8,161 nt of DNA from JAYTJL01 sp043731125 (GCA_043731125.1 JAYTJL010000019.1:1-8161), one strand, 5' to 3'; numbered from the stretch's first letter, positions 1 to 6,185 are shown. Numbers and translations are program-made. Notes: generated by a model not told the origin, from the sequence alone.

Positions 1-165
1 GAGTTAGCTACTGAGACTTCTAACTTACGTGAAGAAATTACAGAAATTCGACGACGTATGCACAGCGGTGAAATGACCAATGTAAGAGTACTTCGCGCAA
101 AGCGCAAAGACCTTGCTCGCATGTTAACCGTATTGAGCGAACAATTAGTGAAGGAGAGCATCTAA
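1..165 (+). CDS. rpmC: Ribosomal protein L29 (uL29), 3' end only
   Basis: The frame is open from base 1 and gives 54 residues before a TAA stop. The gene start lies outside the window. The visible part has the two-helix, charged character of L29, with the conserved stretch around NVRVLRAKRKDLARMLTVLSE, which matches the usual (R/K)xxRRDIARxxTxLxE region. L29 sits on the large subunit near the peptide exit tunnel and belongs to the docking site for signal recognition particle and trigger factor (family knowledge). The stop codon directly abuts the rpsQ start (TAAATG), and the rpsQ Shine-Dalgarno sequence (AAGGAG, 151-156) lies inside this gene. That placement implies coupled translation. The order rpmC-rpsQ-rplN is the universal one. 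Confidence 0.93.
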   Translation, partial: ELATETSNLREEITEIRRRMHSGEMTNVRVLRAKRKDLARMLTVLSEQLVKESI

Positions 166-507
166 ATGGGTAAAACAATCATCGGAAAAGTCACCAGTGA
201 CGTAGCAGAAAAGACTATTGTAATCACCGTAGTTAGGCGCAAAACAGATCCAATTTACAAGAAGCAGTATTCTGTAAGGACTAAATACATGGCACATGAC
301 GAAAAAAATGAAGCAAAGATGGGTGACAAAGTTAGTATTGTCGAGACGCGCCCATTGAGTGCGCGCAAGAGATTTACCCTTGAAAAAGTAATTGAGAAAG
401 CGGCTATTGGTTTTAGGGATACTGATGCTACTGCTGATGTGCCGGAAGAGCCAAGAGCCAAGAGCCAAGAGCCAAAAGCACCTGAAGTAACGGAGGCTGT
501 GAAATGA
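166..507 (+). CDS. rpsQ: Ribosomal protein S17 (uS17) with repeat-derived C-terminal tail
   Basis: The 113-residue product binds 16S rRNA early in 30S assembly. Residues 1-80 match the S17 OB-fold: GKVTSDVAEKTIVITV at the start, then DPIYKK, HDEKNEAKMGDKVSIVETRPLS and FTLEKVIEKA. Typical bacterial S17 is about 85 residues, so roughly 30 are extra. That tail is rich in Glu, Lys, Pro and Ala, and is partly encoded by four perfect copies of the 7-bp unit AGAGCCA (447-474). The start is supported by AAGGAG at 151-156. The stop TGA overlaps the rplN start (ATGA, 504-507). The tail is probably disordered and dispensable for rRNA binding (inference). Confidence 0.97.
   Translation: MGKTIIGKVTSDVAEKTIVITVVRRKTDPIYKKQYSVRTKYMAHDEKNEAKMGDKVSIVETRPLSARKRFTLEKVIEKAAIGFRDTDATADVPEEPRAKSQEPKAPEVTEAVK
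447..474 (+). repeat. 7-bp tandem repeat, 4 perfect copies, inside rpsQ
   Basis: AGAGCCA is repeated four times without error and is followed by the near-match AAAGCAC. Because 7 is not a multiple of 3, each copy is read in a different frame, giving the RAKSQEPKA-type peptide. Gain or loss of a single copy would shift the frame. Loss of one copy would put a TAA at 488-490 in frame, and gain of one would put a TGA at 483-485 in frame. Either change affects only the S17 tail and ends translation shortly before rplN. Confidence 0.9.
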
Positions 508-875
508 TTCAACAAGAGACCAGAGTAATCGCAGCTGACAATTCAGGTGCTAAGTCGCTTCTTTGTATCCGAGTGTTGGGCGGAACGCGCCGCCGTTATG
601 CCCGTGTTGGTGACACTATTGTCGCCACTGTTAAAACAGCCAACCCAAGTGGTGCCGTTAAACGCAAGAGTGTCGTTAAGGCAGTCGTGGTGCGTACGAC
701 AGCAACAATACGTCGCAAGGACGGGTCAACTATTCGATTTGATGATAATGCCGTAGTCGTTCTGGCGGATGATTTAAAAAACCCACGTGGCACACGCATA
801 TTTGGCCCTGTGCCAAGAGAGCTACGTGAAATGGGTTATTCAAAGATAATTTCTCTTGCACCGGAGGTGCTGTAA
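504..875 (+). CDS. rplN: Ribosomal protein L14 (uL14)
   Basis: The 123-residue protein is of normal family length (about 122) and conserved from end to end: MIQQETRVIAADNSGAK at the N-terminus, GGTRRRYARVGD near residues 26-37, then RFDDNAVVV, PRGTRIFGPVPRELR and the classical ending ISLAPEVL. L14 is a beta-barrel protein on the 50S interface. It contacts 16S rRNA through bridges and is the binding site of the silencing factor RsfS (family knowledge). The start overlaps the rpsQ stop by 4 nt and has GGAGG at 492-496. The stop overlaps the rplX start by 1 nt (TAATG). The last codons also form a small hairpin holding the rplX ribosome binding site. Confidence 0.98.
   Translation: MIQQETRVIAADNSGAKSLLCIRVLGGTRRRYARVGDTIVATVKTANPSGAVKRKSVVKAVVVRTTATIRRKDGSTIRFDDNAVVVLADDLKNPRGTRIFGPVPRELREMGYSKIISLAPEVL
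858..870 (+). promoter_or_regulatory. Hairpin containing the rplX Shine-Dalgarno sequence
   Basis: GCACC (858-862), loop GGA, GGTGC (866-870) form a perfect 5-bp stem. The Shine-Dalgarno sequence GGAGGT (863-868) forms the loop and half of the stem, 6 nt before the rplX ATG. A ribosome finishing rplN would melt it. The sequence also encodes the conserved L14 ending Ala-Pro-Glu-Val-Leu, so part of the complementarity is constrained by protein. The 3-nt loop is tight. The pairing is seen, but a regulatory role is inference. Confidence 0.35.
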
Positions 876-1228
876 TGAGTCGTCATTCGTCAGTAACAAG
901 TCAGCCGTCGTTTAAGATGAGAATAAAAAAAGGCGACCAGGTCATTGTTCGGAGTGGCAAGTACAAAGGACGCAGCGGAAAAGTAATTGAAGCACTACCA
1001 AAGCTCAACAAAGTTACCGTTGAGGGCATCAATATTGTTAAACGACACCGAAAACCATCTACAGCTCATCCGCAGGGGACGATTGAAGAGATTACCAAAC
1101 CAATCTGGGTAAGCAAGGTTGGATTAGCCGACACTGCGAATAAAAAGCCATCACGAGTTGGATATACAATAGACAAAGAAGGCAACAAGATTCGTATCCT
1201 AAAAACCAGCGGCAAGGAGGTTAAATAG
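875..1228 (+). CDS. rplX: Ribosomal protein L24 (uL24)
   Basis: The 117-residue protein is an assembly initiator of the 50S subunit that binds the 5' domain of 23S rRNA. The KOW motif is clear at about residues 18-45 (KKGDQVIVRSGKYKGRSGKV). It is followed by VTVEGINIVKRHRKP, a region rich in Gln, Gly, Thr and Ile, and a KPSRVGYTIDKEGNKIRI segment that fits the family C-terminus. The start at 875 shares one base with the rplN stop (TAATG) and has GGAGGT 6 nt upstream. This adds 14 polar residues (MSRHSSVTSQPSFK) ahead of the usual MRIKKGD. The internal ATG at 917 lacks a ribosome binding site, so I kept the longer form. The stop is TAG. Confidence 0.96.
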   Translation: MSRHSSVTSQPSFKMRIKKGDQVIVRSGKYKGRSGKVIEALPKLNKVTVEGINIVKRHRKPSTAHPQGTIEEITKPIWVSKVGLADTANKKPSRVGYTIDKEGNKIRILKTSGKEVK

Positions 1229-1230
1229 AT

Positions 1231-1833
1231 ATGGCAAAAACTGTAACTACACCAACTGGTGCGAGACTTAGGTTGGAATTTAACACAAAATTTGCTGCGG
1301 AACTACAAAAGGAACTCAGCCTTAAAAACACACATCAAATTCCTACGCTTGAAAAAGTTGTCATCAATGTTGGACTTGGTAGGGCGAAAGAAGACAAGAA
1401 AGCCCTAGTTACAGCAACCAACACCCTGCGTAAAATTACCGGGCAAAACCCAGTCCCGACTGTTGCTAAAAATTCAATCGCCAGCTTTAAACTGCGAGAA
1501 GGAATGAAGATTGGCCTCAAAGTAACACTTCGAGGTGAGCGCATGTATGAATTCACCGACAGGCTAATCAGTATTGTCTTACCGAGGTTGCGTGACTTTC
1601 ACGGAGTTAGTGCCAAGGCTTTTGACGCACAGGGTAACTACAGCATTGGCTTTGTTGACCAATCGGTATTTCCAGAACTTACCTTCGAAGACACCACGTC
1701 GCCACATGGCCTGCAGGTCATATTTGTTATCAGAAATGGCAGTAAGACTGCCTCAAGGATTTTGCTTGAAAAGTTTGGAATGCCTTTTGAGAAGTCAGAC
1801 AACCAACACGCTAACGAGAAAGAGAGTAAATAA
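1231..1833 (+). CDS. rplE: Ribosomal protein L5 (uL5)
   Basis: The 200-residue protein belongs to the central protuberance of the 50S subunit, where it binds 5S rRNA and contacts the P-site tRNA (family knowledge). Signatures include IPTLEKVVINVGLG, the KKALVTATNTLRKITGQNP region, KLREGMKIGLKVTLRGERMYEF, and PRLRDFHGVSAKAFDAQGNYSIG. The family is usually about 180 residues. The extra length comes from some 10 N-terminal residues and a hydrophilic tail after GMPFEK that is rich in Asn, Glu and Lys. The start has a strong AAGGAGG at 1214-1220, inside the end of rplX. The stop overlaps the rpsN start by 1 nt (TAATG). Confidence 0.97.
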   Translation: MAKTVTTPTGARLRLEFNTKFAAELQKELSLKNTHQIPTLEKVVINVGLGRAKEDKKALVTATNTLRKITGQNPVPTVAKNSIASFKLREGMKIGLKVTLRGERMYEFTDRLISIVLPRLRDFHGVSAKAFDAQGNYSIGFVDQSVFPELTFEDTTSPHGLQVIFVIRNGSKTASRILLEKFGMPFEKSDNQHANEKESK

Positions 1834-2102
1834 TGGCTAAGAAATCAATGATAGCTAGAGATGTTAAGCGCAAAAAAATGATAGCTAAGTACGCCGCTAA
1901 ACGAGCAGAACTCAAAGCAGCTGGTGACCTGGAAGGGCTAGCCATGCTTCCTCGCAACTCCAGTCCATCGAGAGCAAAAAATCGATGCATTGAGACCGGA
2001 CGTGGTAGGGGTTATATGCGCCAATTCGGACTTTCGAGACTTTCATTCCGCGAACATGCTAGCAAAGGTGAGATACCTGGCGTAACTAAGGCAAGTTGGT
2101 AA
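1833..2102 (+). CDS. rpsN: Ribosomal protein S14 (uS14), zinc-free form
   Basis: The 89-residue protein is a late-assembling 30S head protein near the A and P sites. The C-terminal signature is intact: NRCIETGRGRGYMRQFGLSRLSFREHA, ending GVTKASW. Only one Cys is present and there is no CxxC pair, so this is the zinc-independent class, whose length is about 89-101 residues rather than the 61 of the zinc-ribbon class. The usual GRPRGY reads GRGRGY here. The N-terminal region is strongly basic (KKSMIARDVKRKKMIAKYAAKR). The start shares one base with the rplE stop. The upstream ribosome binding site is weak (AAAGAGAG), so coupling to rplE seems likely (inference). Confidence 0.97.
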   Translation: MAKKSMIARDVKRKKMIAKYAAKRAELKAAGDLEGLAMLPRNSSPSRAKNRCIETGRGRGYMRQFGLSRLSFREHASKGEIPGVTKASW

Positions 2103-2107
2103 AATCG

Positions 2108-2176
2108 ATGACTAAATTATCCACAATTCACCACCCACAAACCAATAAAACGACTGAAAGGAGCGCCTCATGGTAA
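2108..2176 (+). other. Candidate 22-residue mini-ORF bridging rpsN and rpsH
   Basis: An ATG 5 nt after the rpsN stop opens a 22-codon frame that runs through the whole gap and ends at a TAA overlapping the first codons of rpsH by 7 nt. The peptide is polar (MTKLSTIHHPQ at its start) and matches nothing I know. There is no Shine-Dalgarno sequence, so it could only be reached by reinitiation. A frame this short is common by chance. It is listed because the other two undivided gaps show the same arrangement. Confidence 0.12.
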
Positions 2177-2565
2177 GTACAGACCCAATTGCCGATATGC
2201 TAACTCGCATACGCAATGCTATTGCTGTGTCAAAGCATGAAGTTGTCTTGCCTCACTCGGGTGTAAAAGAGCGAGTAGTCGGCATCTTGAGCGACAACGG
2301 CTTCTTGTTTGGCTCTTCAGTTAGTGACGCCGGAAGTCATAAATTACTAAGAGTAGTAATTGCTAAAGAAGGTAACAATCCAACCATAAGTTCGATAAAG
2401 AGACTCTCACGCCCAGGACAGCGCCGATATGTTGGTAGTGATAAAATTCCATCAGTAAAGCGAGGCCGTGGAATAGTCGTTATTTCAACGTCGCAGGGTC
2501 TGATGACCGGTGATGAAGCTAAAACAAAACAGCTCGGTGGTGAGCTTATATGTGAGGTATTTTAG
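2170..2565 (+). CDS. rpsH: Ribosomal protein S8 (uS8)
   Basis: The 131-residue protein matches the family length of about 130. S8 binds the central domain of 16S rRNA, and in E. coli it is also the translational repressor of the spc operon (established for E. coli; whether it applies here is unknown). The N-terminus has the standard DPIADMLTRIRNA, the middle LLRVVIAKEG and RLSRPGQRRYV, and the C-terminus GRGIVVISTSQGLMTGDEA then LGGELICEVF. The start has GAAAGGAG at 2156-2163, well placed 6 nt upstream. It is preceded by a 67-bp gap in which I see no terminator and no convincing promoter. The stop is TAG. Confidence 0.98.
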   Translation: MVSTDPIADMLTRIRNAIAVSKHEVVLPHSGVKERVVGILSDNGFLFGSSVSDAGSHKLLRVVIAKEGNNPTISSIKRLSRPGQRRYVGSDKIPSVKRGRGIVVISTSQGLMTGDEAKTKQLGGELICEVF

Positions 2566-2567
2566 AC

Positions 2568-3104
2568 ATGAGTCGTATTGGAAGAATGCCAATTGCTCTG
2601 CCTGGTGGAGTGAGCGTTGAAGTTAATGAGGATGAGATAAAAGTCACTGGACCAAAAGGAAGTCTTAGTCAATTTACGATGCCCGGAATTAACGTAGAGG
2701 TTGGTGAGGGCGAAGCCGTAGTCACTAGGGCTGACGACCAAGCTATTCACCGTGCAAAGCACGGACTAATGCGTTCACTAGTCAATAATATGGTAATGGG
2801 TGTTAGTACAGGTTTTGAGCGTAAATTAGAAATTAATGGCGTAGGCTACAGAGTTGCAGCTCAGGGGACAGACTTAAAGTTTAACCTTGGTTTCTCACAT
2901 GACGTAATTTACAAATTACCTCCAGGTGTTAATGCAGCAATCGAACAAAACACAATCATAATTAGTGGTATAGACAAACAGCAGGTTGGGCAAATTGCAT
3001 CAGAAATACGTGCACTCAAAAAACCAGAACCTTACAAGGGTAAGGGTATTAAGTACGCCGAAGAGCGAGTGCTGCGGAAGAGCGGAAAGAGCGGTAAGGA
3101 ATAA
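2568..3104 (+). CDS. rplF: Ribosomal protein L6 (uL6)
   Basis: The 178-residue protein has the family's standard length. It lies near the factor-binding site and the sarcin-ricin loop of 23S rRNA and is needed late in 50S assembly (family knowledge). The N-terminus MSRIGRMPIALPGGVSVEVNEDEIKVTGPKG is typical. The first of the two duplicated domains is followed by the second at about residue 82 (GFERKLEINGVGYR). The C-terminal signature PEPYKGKGIKYAEERVLRKSG is complete. It starts 2 nt after the rpsH stop with GAGGT at 2554-2558. The coding sequence is ordinary and shows no truncation. Confidence 0.98.
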   Translation: MSRIGRMPIALPGGVSVEVNEDEIKVTGPKGSLSQFTMPGINVEVGEGEAVVTRADDQAIHRAKHGLMRSLVNNMVMGVSTGFERKLEINGVGYRVAAQGTDLKFNLGFSHDVIYKLPPGVNAAIEQNTIIISGIDKQQVGQIASEIRALKKPEPYKGKGIKYAEERVLRKSGKSGKE

Positions 3105-3107
3105 ACT

Positions 3108-3461
3108 ATGAATTATCTCAAATCAAAAAGAACATCAGCAGCACGCCGGTCGCACAAGGTGCGGACAGTAATTGCAAAAAACTCATCAAGACCAAGACTT
3201 AGTATCCAGATTAGTAATATCCACGTTAGTGCTCAAATTATTGACGACACTAAGGGAGTCACATTGGCATACGCAACCACAATGGGAAATAATGCTAGCG
3301 GTACAATGACCGAAAAGGCCACGCTTGTAGGCAAGGATATTGCTGCAAAGGCATCCAAGTCTAAGGTAAGCAAGGTTGTTCTTGACCGTGGGTCTTATAA
3401 ATATCATGGGCGTGTAAAAGCACTTGCAGAGGCTGCTCGCCAAGCAGGAATGGAGTTTTAG
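3108..3461 (+). CDS. rplR: Ribosomal protein L18 (uL18)
   Basis: The 117-residue protein matches the family length. L18 binds 5S rRNA with L5 in the central protuberance. The basic N-terminus (KSKRTSAARRSHKVRTVI) is the flexible 5S-binding tail. RPRLSIQISNIHVSAQIIDD is the first beta region, and VVLDRGSYKYHGRVKALAEAARQAGMEF is the classical C-terminus. It starts 3 nt after rplF with TAAGGA at 3095-3100. The stop is TAG. Order and spacing are normal for the spc operon. Confidence 0.98.
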   Translation: MNYLKSKRTSAARRSHKVRTVIAKNSSRPRLSIQISNIHVSAQIIDDTKGVTLAYATTMGNNASGTMTEKATLVGKDIAAKASKSKVSKVVLDRGSYKYHGRVKALAEAARQAGMEF

Positions 3462-3464
3462 AAC

Positions 3465-4037
3465 ATGGCATACACAGACCCAAAAATGGCAGCCACTAGA
3501 GTCATAGAAGACAGTGGATTTGACGAAAGAGTCATAAACGTAAACCGCGTAGCCCGCGTGGTTAAGGGAGGACGTCGCTTTCGTTTTCAGGCACTAGTAG
3601 TAGTGGGGGACGGTAAAGGAAGCGTAGGAATGGGTATTGCCAAGGGAGCAGACGTAACCGTTGCTGTAACCAAAGCTGCTGAGTCAGCTAAAAAACGACT
3701 TGTTAAGTTCCCACTCTATAAAGGCACATTAACGCATGAGGTATCTGCTAAGGTGGGCGGGGCAAAAATATTGCTTCTGCCAGCATCACCAGGTACTGGA
3801 CTTATTGCTGGTGGTGTCGTCAGGACCATACTGGAAGTTGCAGGTGTCCAAAACGCTTTGTCTAAAAGTCTAGGGTCATCTAATAAGATAAACACTGCAG
3901 CAGCTACTATAGACGCTCTTGGCCAAATGGTTCCTGCGTCAAAATGGGTAACCCGTACAAACGAAAAGTCTAGGGTCCAAAGTTCAAAGTCTAAAATTGC
4001 AGCCGCTGCGCCAACAGCCAAAGGGAGCGAAGAATGA
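3465..4037 (+). CDS. rpsE: Ribosomal protein S5 (uS5) with repeat-derived tail
   Basis: The 190-residue protein is a 30S shoulder protein important for decoding fidelity and mRNA entry. The N-terminal dsRNA-binding-like domain is clear (ERVINVNRVARVVKGGRRFRF, ALVVVGDGKGSVGMGIAKG). It is followed by the C-terminal domain (PASPGTGLIAGGVVRTILEVAGV, KSLGSSNKINTAAATIDAL). After about residue 163 comes a tail of nearly 30 residues rich in Lys, Ser and Ala that is coded partly by degenerate 7-bp repeats (3965-3999). Family length is usually about 165-175. The ribosome binding site is modest (GGAG, 3452-3455). The stop overlaps the rplO start (ATGA), leaving no room for rpmD, which normally follows. 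Confidence 0.98.
   Translation: MAYTDPKMAATRVIEDSGFDERVINVNRVARVVKGGRRFRFQALVVVGDGKGSVGMGIAKGADVTVAVTKAAESAKKRLVKFPLYKGTLTHEVSAKVGGAKILLLPASPGTGLIAGGVVRTILEVAGVQNALSKSLGSSNKINTAAATIDALGQMVPASKWVTRTNEKSRVQSSKSKIAAAAPTAKGSEE
3965..3999 (+). repeat. Degenerate 7-bp repeats in the rpsE tail
   Basis: Four to five successive heptamers are visible: AAAGTCT, AGGGTCC, AAAGTTC, AAAGTCT and AAAATTG. They encode the KSRVQSSKSKI tail of S5. The 14-mer AAAAGTCTAGGGTC at 3964-3977 also occurs exactly at 3864-3877 in the conserved S5 core, 100 bp upstream and in a different reading frame. Confidence 0.75.
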
Positions 4038-4513
4038 AGTATAACGAACTTACGCTAAAACGAGACAAAGAACCAACGCGTAAAGGCCGTGGTATAGCCG
4101 CCGGTCAGGGTAAAACCGCTGGTCGTGGTACTAAAGGCCAGGGCTCACGTAAATCTGGAGGTGTGCGACCGGGCTTTGAAGGCGGGCAAATGCCACTTTA
4201 TATGCGGCTTCCAAAGCTAAGAGGCTTTAAAAGCCACAGGCCTACAGTTGAAACTGTATATACAGGACAATTGGAAGAGGTTAAAGCCACCAAGATAGAT
4301 AACCAAACGCTAGCAGACGCCGGCCTTATAAGCACACCTCATGTGAAGGTAAAACTTATCGTGAAGGGCGAACTAAAGTCCAAGAAAGATGTTAAGCTGC
4401 AGGGCGCAAGTGCTTCTGCTATCAAAATGCTTGCAAATGCAGGTGGTAGTTTTGAAAGTATTGCGCAAGTCGCCAGGGTCTCCACAAAAATCAATAAAGA
4501 CGACACAAAATAA
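4034..4513 (+). CDS. rplO: Ribosomal protein L15 (uL15)
   Basis: The 159-residue protein is a late 50S assembly protein with an extended, Gly- and Arg-rich N-terminal part that threads into 23S rRNA. The signature is strong: GRGIAAGQGKTAGRGTKGQGSRKSGG then VRPGFEGGQMPLYMRLPKLRGF. The C-terminal globular domain (LADAGLIS, VKLIVKGELK, ASASAIKMLANAGGS) is present. It is slightly longer than the usual 145-150. The start overlaps the rpsE stop by 4 nt and has AGGGAG at 4022-4027. L15 directly following S5 means L30 is absent from its usual place. Confidence 0.97.
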   Translation: MKYNELTLKRDKEPTRKGRGIAAGQGKTAGRGTKGQGSRKSGGVRPGFEGGQMPLYMRLPKLRGFKSHRPTVETVYTGQLEEVKATKIDNQTLADAGLISTPHVKVKLIVKGELKSKKDVKLQGASASAIKMLANAGGSFESIAQVARVSTKINKDDTK

Positions 4514-4528
4514 CACCGCAGAGTGTTA
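4511..4528 (+). repeat. Inverted repeat over the rplO stop codon
   Basis: TAACAC (4511-4516) and GTGTTA (4523-4528) are perfect complements separated by CGCAGA. The left arm contains the rplO stop. No T-run follows, so it does not look like an intrinsic terminator. The right arm overlaps a possible extended -10 element, so it could be an operator-like palindrome, or chance. Confidence 0.3.
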
Positions 4529-4532
4529 CAAT
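4524..4532 (+). promoter_or_regulatory. Possible extended -10 promoter element before secY
   Basis: TGT-TACAAT fits the extended -10 pattern (TGN then TANAAT-like). There is no good -35 at the expected distance (CACAAA). Transcription would begin near 4539-4540, which is the A of the ATG of the 32-codon mini-ORF, so that message would be leaderless. This is weak evidence only. Confidence 0.22.
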
Positions 4533-4539
4533 AATACAG

Positions 4540-4638
4540 ATGAGTTTATGGTCTGAACTGGGAAGAGCAGCCCGAGAAAAAATCACACTTTTTGCCCGGC
4601 GCGAAGAGAAACCCTTAGAAGGGTGTCTCATAGTATGA
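4540..4638 (+). other. Candidate 32-residue leader ORF overlapping the secY start (ATGA)
   Basis: An ATG at 4540 opens a 32-codon frame whose TGA overlaps the preferred secY ATG in the ATGA arrangement seen at other junctions here. The peptide begins MSLWSELGRAAREKITLFAR and could form an amphipathic, charged helix. It then continues EEKPLEG and ends with Ile-Val. I do not recognise it. It has no Shine-Dalgarno sequence. It covers the 121-bp gap between rplO and secY almost entirely, and translating it would open the hairpin that holds the secY ribosome binding site. Whether it is made is unknown. Confidence 0.25.
4611..4624 (+). promoter_or_regulatory. Hairpin enclosing the secY Shine-Dalgarno sequence
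   Basis: ACCCT (4611-4615), loop TAGA, AGGGT (4620-4624) pair perfectly. The only plausible ribosome binding site for secY (AGAAGGG, 4617-4623) sits in the loop and the 3' arm, 11 nt before the ATG at 4635. Folding would mask it. The stem is short, and an effect on translation is inference. Confidence 0.4.
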
Positions 4639-6185
4639 ACTGGAAGATTATCGTTAAATCACTAGGCCACAAAGAGATGCGCAAGCGCATCTTGGCGGTA
4701 CTTGGAATGTTGCTCGTATTCCGTATCCTAGCACATATTCCAGTTCCACTTGGCGACCCAGAGACACTCAAGCAAGTACTGAACAACCTTTTCGAGCAAA
4801 CCAGTGGGTCTAACCTGCTTGGTTACCTTAACGTGTTGTCTGGGGGAGCTCTTTCTAACTTCTCTATTATGCTAGTTGGACTTGGACCATACATTAACGC
4901 CAGCATTATTATGCAGCTGTTGACTAAGGCGATACCCAAACTAGAAGCGCTCAATAAAGAAGGCGAATTTGGAAGAAAGAAGATAAACCAATACACTCGT
5001 ATGCTAACATTCCCGCTAGCTATTGTTCAGTCAATTGGCACAATCTACCTTATTCGTCAGCAGGCAGCTAGCATAGGTGGGCTTGGTGACATAACAGCCA
5101 ATACATCATCAGGAGAGTGGGTGTTGATGATTGCAGCCCTGACTGGTGGTGCAATGATACTTATGTGGTTAGGCGAGCAAATTACAGAGCGCTCAATTGG
5201 AAATGGTATATCACTTCTAATAACAGTCGGTATCGTCAGTGGACTTCCGTCATTATTCACACAGCTTGGTAAGACTACTATTTGGGTCAGCGCTTCAGGT
5301 GCATCAGACAAATGGGTAATTCTTGGCCACGACTTTAGTAGGCGCGGAGTGATTAGTGTTACAGCCATTGCTCTAGCGGTAGTGTTCATGACTTGGTCGG
5401 TGGTAAAACTCAACGAAGCGGCCAGACGCCTAACTATAAATTACGCCAAGAGAGTACAAGGTAACCGAACTTATGGAGGCGTTACCACTACACTACCGGT
5501 CAAACTTATAACTGCTGGTGTTATTCCTATAATTTTTGCGGTTGCGTTCTTGAGTGTGCCGAGTTTCTTGGGCCAAATATTGACTCAGGGGCAAGGGGCA
5601 GCTTTTCCTTCCGACACCCGCATGGAGCACTTGGGTGTAATTCTGTCAGAACTATTCCAAAACCCAACAGCGCAAACATTTGCAGCCGGTGGATGGAAGC
5701 CGTGGGTGTACCCACTAACATACTTTGGACTGGTATTCGTCTTTACCTATTTCTATACTTCAGTGACGTTCAATTCCAAAGAAATCGCTGAAAACTTGCA
5801 AAAACAAGGAGGCTTTATAGCCAACATTAGAAGTGGCAAACAAACAGAAAAATATCTCTCCCGTACTGTTAACAGGCTTACTCTGTTTGGAGCTAGCGCG
5901 CTTGGACTACTGGCCGTCATGCCAATAGTGGCACAAATTTGGGTAGACCCGTCTGTAGCGCTTGGGCTAGGTGGTACCAGCATACTTATATTGGTAGCTG
6001 TTTCTCTTGAGACACTTCGCCAGATAGAGTCCCGTGCAATGATGATTACATACGACCAATACGAACAACCAGATTACTTCTACGAAGAAGCCTCCACGCC
6101 AGCCACCGGTGCTAAATACTTGCGTTTTCTACCAAACAAATCCAGCCTACTAAAACTCCCCTCCAAAAAACCCAAAAAGAAATAA
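4635..6185 (+). CDS. secY: Protein translocase channel subunit SecY
   Basis: SecY forms the protein-conducting channel in the cytoplasmic membrane with SecE and SecG and works with SecA or the ribosome. With the start at ATG 4635 the product is 516 residues. Ten membrane segments can be placed, roughly at 18-37, 74-97, 121-141, 161-179, 190-207, 238-258, 288-312, 358-379, 413-436 and 441-462. Landmarks include GPYINASIIMQLL, EGEFGRKKINQYTR, GEQITERSIGNGISLL, the cytoplasmic loop RRLTINYAKRVQGNRTYGG, SKEIAENLQKQGGFIANIR and LETLRQIESRAMM. It is longer than the usual 430-450, mainly because of a cytoplasmic tail of about 45 residues after ITYDQYEQPDYFYEE that ends in PSKKPKKK. A GTG at 4623 would add four residues but leaves no spacing from the ribosome binding site, so I preferred the ATG. 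Confidence 0.96.
   Translation: MNWKIIVKSLGHKEMRKRILAVLGMLLVFRILAHIPVPLGDPETLKQVLNNLFEQTSGSNLLGYLNVLSGGALSNFSIMLVGLGPYINASIIMQLLTKAIPKLEALNKEGEFGRKKINQYTRMLTFPLAIVQSIGTIYLIRQQAASIGGLGDITANTSSGEWVLMIAALTGGAMILMWLGEQITERSIGNGISLLITVGIVSGLPSLFTQLGKTTIWVSASGASDKWVILGHDFSRRGVISVTAIALAVVFMTWSVVKLNEAARRLTINYAKRVQGNRTYGGVTTTLPVKLITAGVIPIIFAVAFLSVPSFLGQILTQGQGAAFPSDTRMEHLGVILSELFQNPTAQTFAAGGWKPWVYPLTYFGLVFVFTYFYTSVTFNSKEIAENLQKQGGFIANIRSGKQTEKYLSRTVNRLTLFGASALGLLAVMPIVAQIWVDPSVALGLGGTSILILVAVSLETLRQIESRAMMITYDQYEQPDYFYEEASTPATGAKYLRFLPNKSSLLKLPSKKPKKK

Noticed and set aside
505..507. TGA read as glycine, as in Gracilibacteria and SR1
   Set aside because: TGA ends rpsQ and rpsE exactly where the next gene overlaps, and no in-frame TGA occurs inside any conserved gene.
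917..919. Internal ATG as the rplX start, which would give the usual L24 N-terminus
   Set aside because: No Shine-Dalgarno sequence precedes it, while ATG 875 has GGAGGT at good spacing and the TAATG overlap.
2158..2169. Hairpin over the rpsH ribosome binding site (GAG-CGC-CTC)
   Set aside because: Only three pairs around a 3-nt loop, too weak to list with the other hairpins.
2103..2169. Heptamer repeats or a promoter in the rpsN-rpsH gap
   Set aside because: The words AATTATC, CACAATT, CACCACC and CACAAAC only loosely suggest a 7-bp period, and no paired -35 and -10 elements are convincing.
4623..4634. GTG at 4623 as the secY start
   Set aside because: The only ribosome binding site (AGAAGGG) would directly touch or overlap the GTG. 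The ATG at 4635 has usable spacing and a normal SecY N-terminus.
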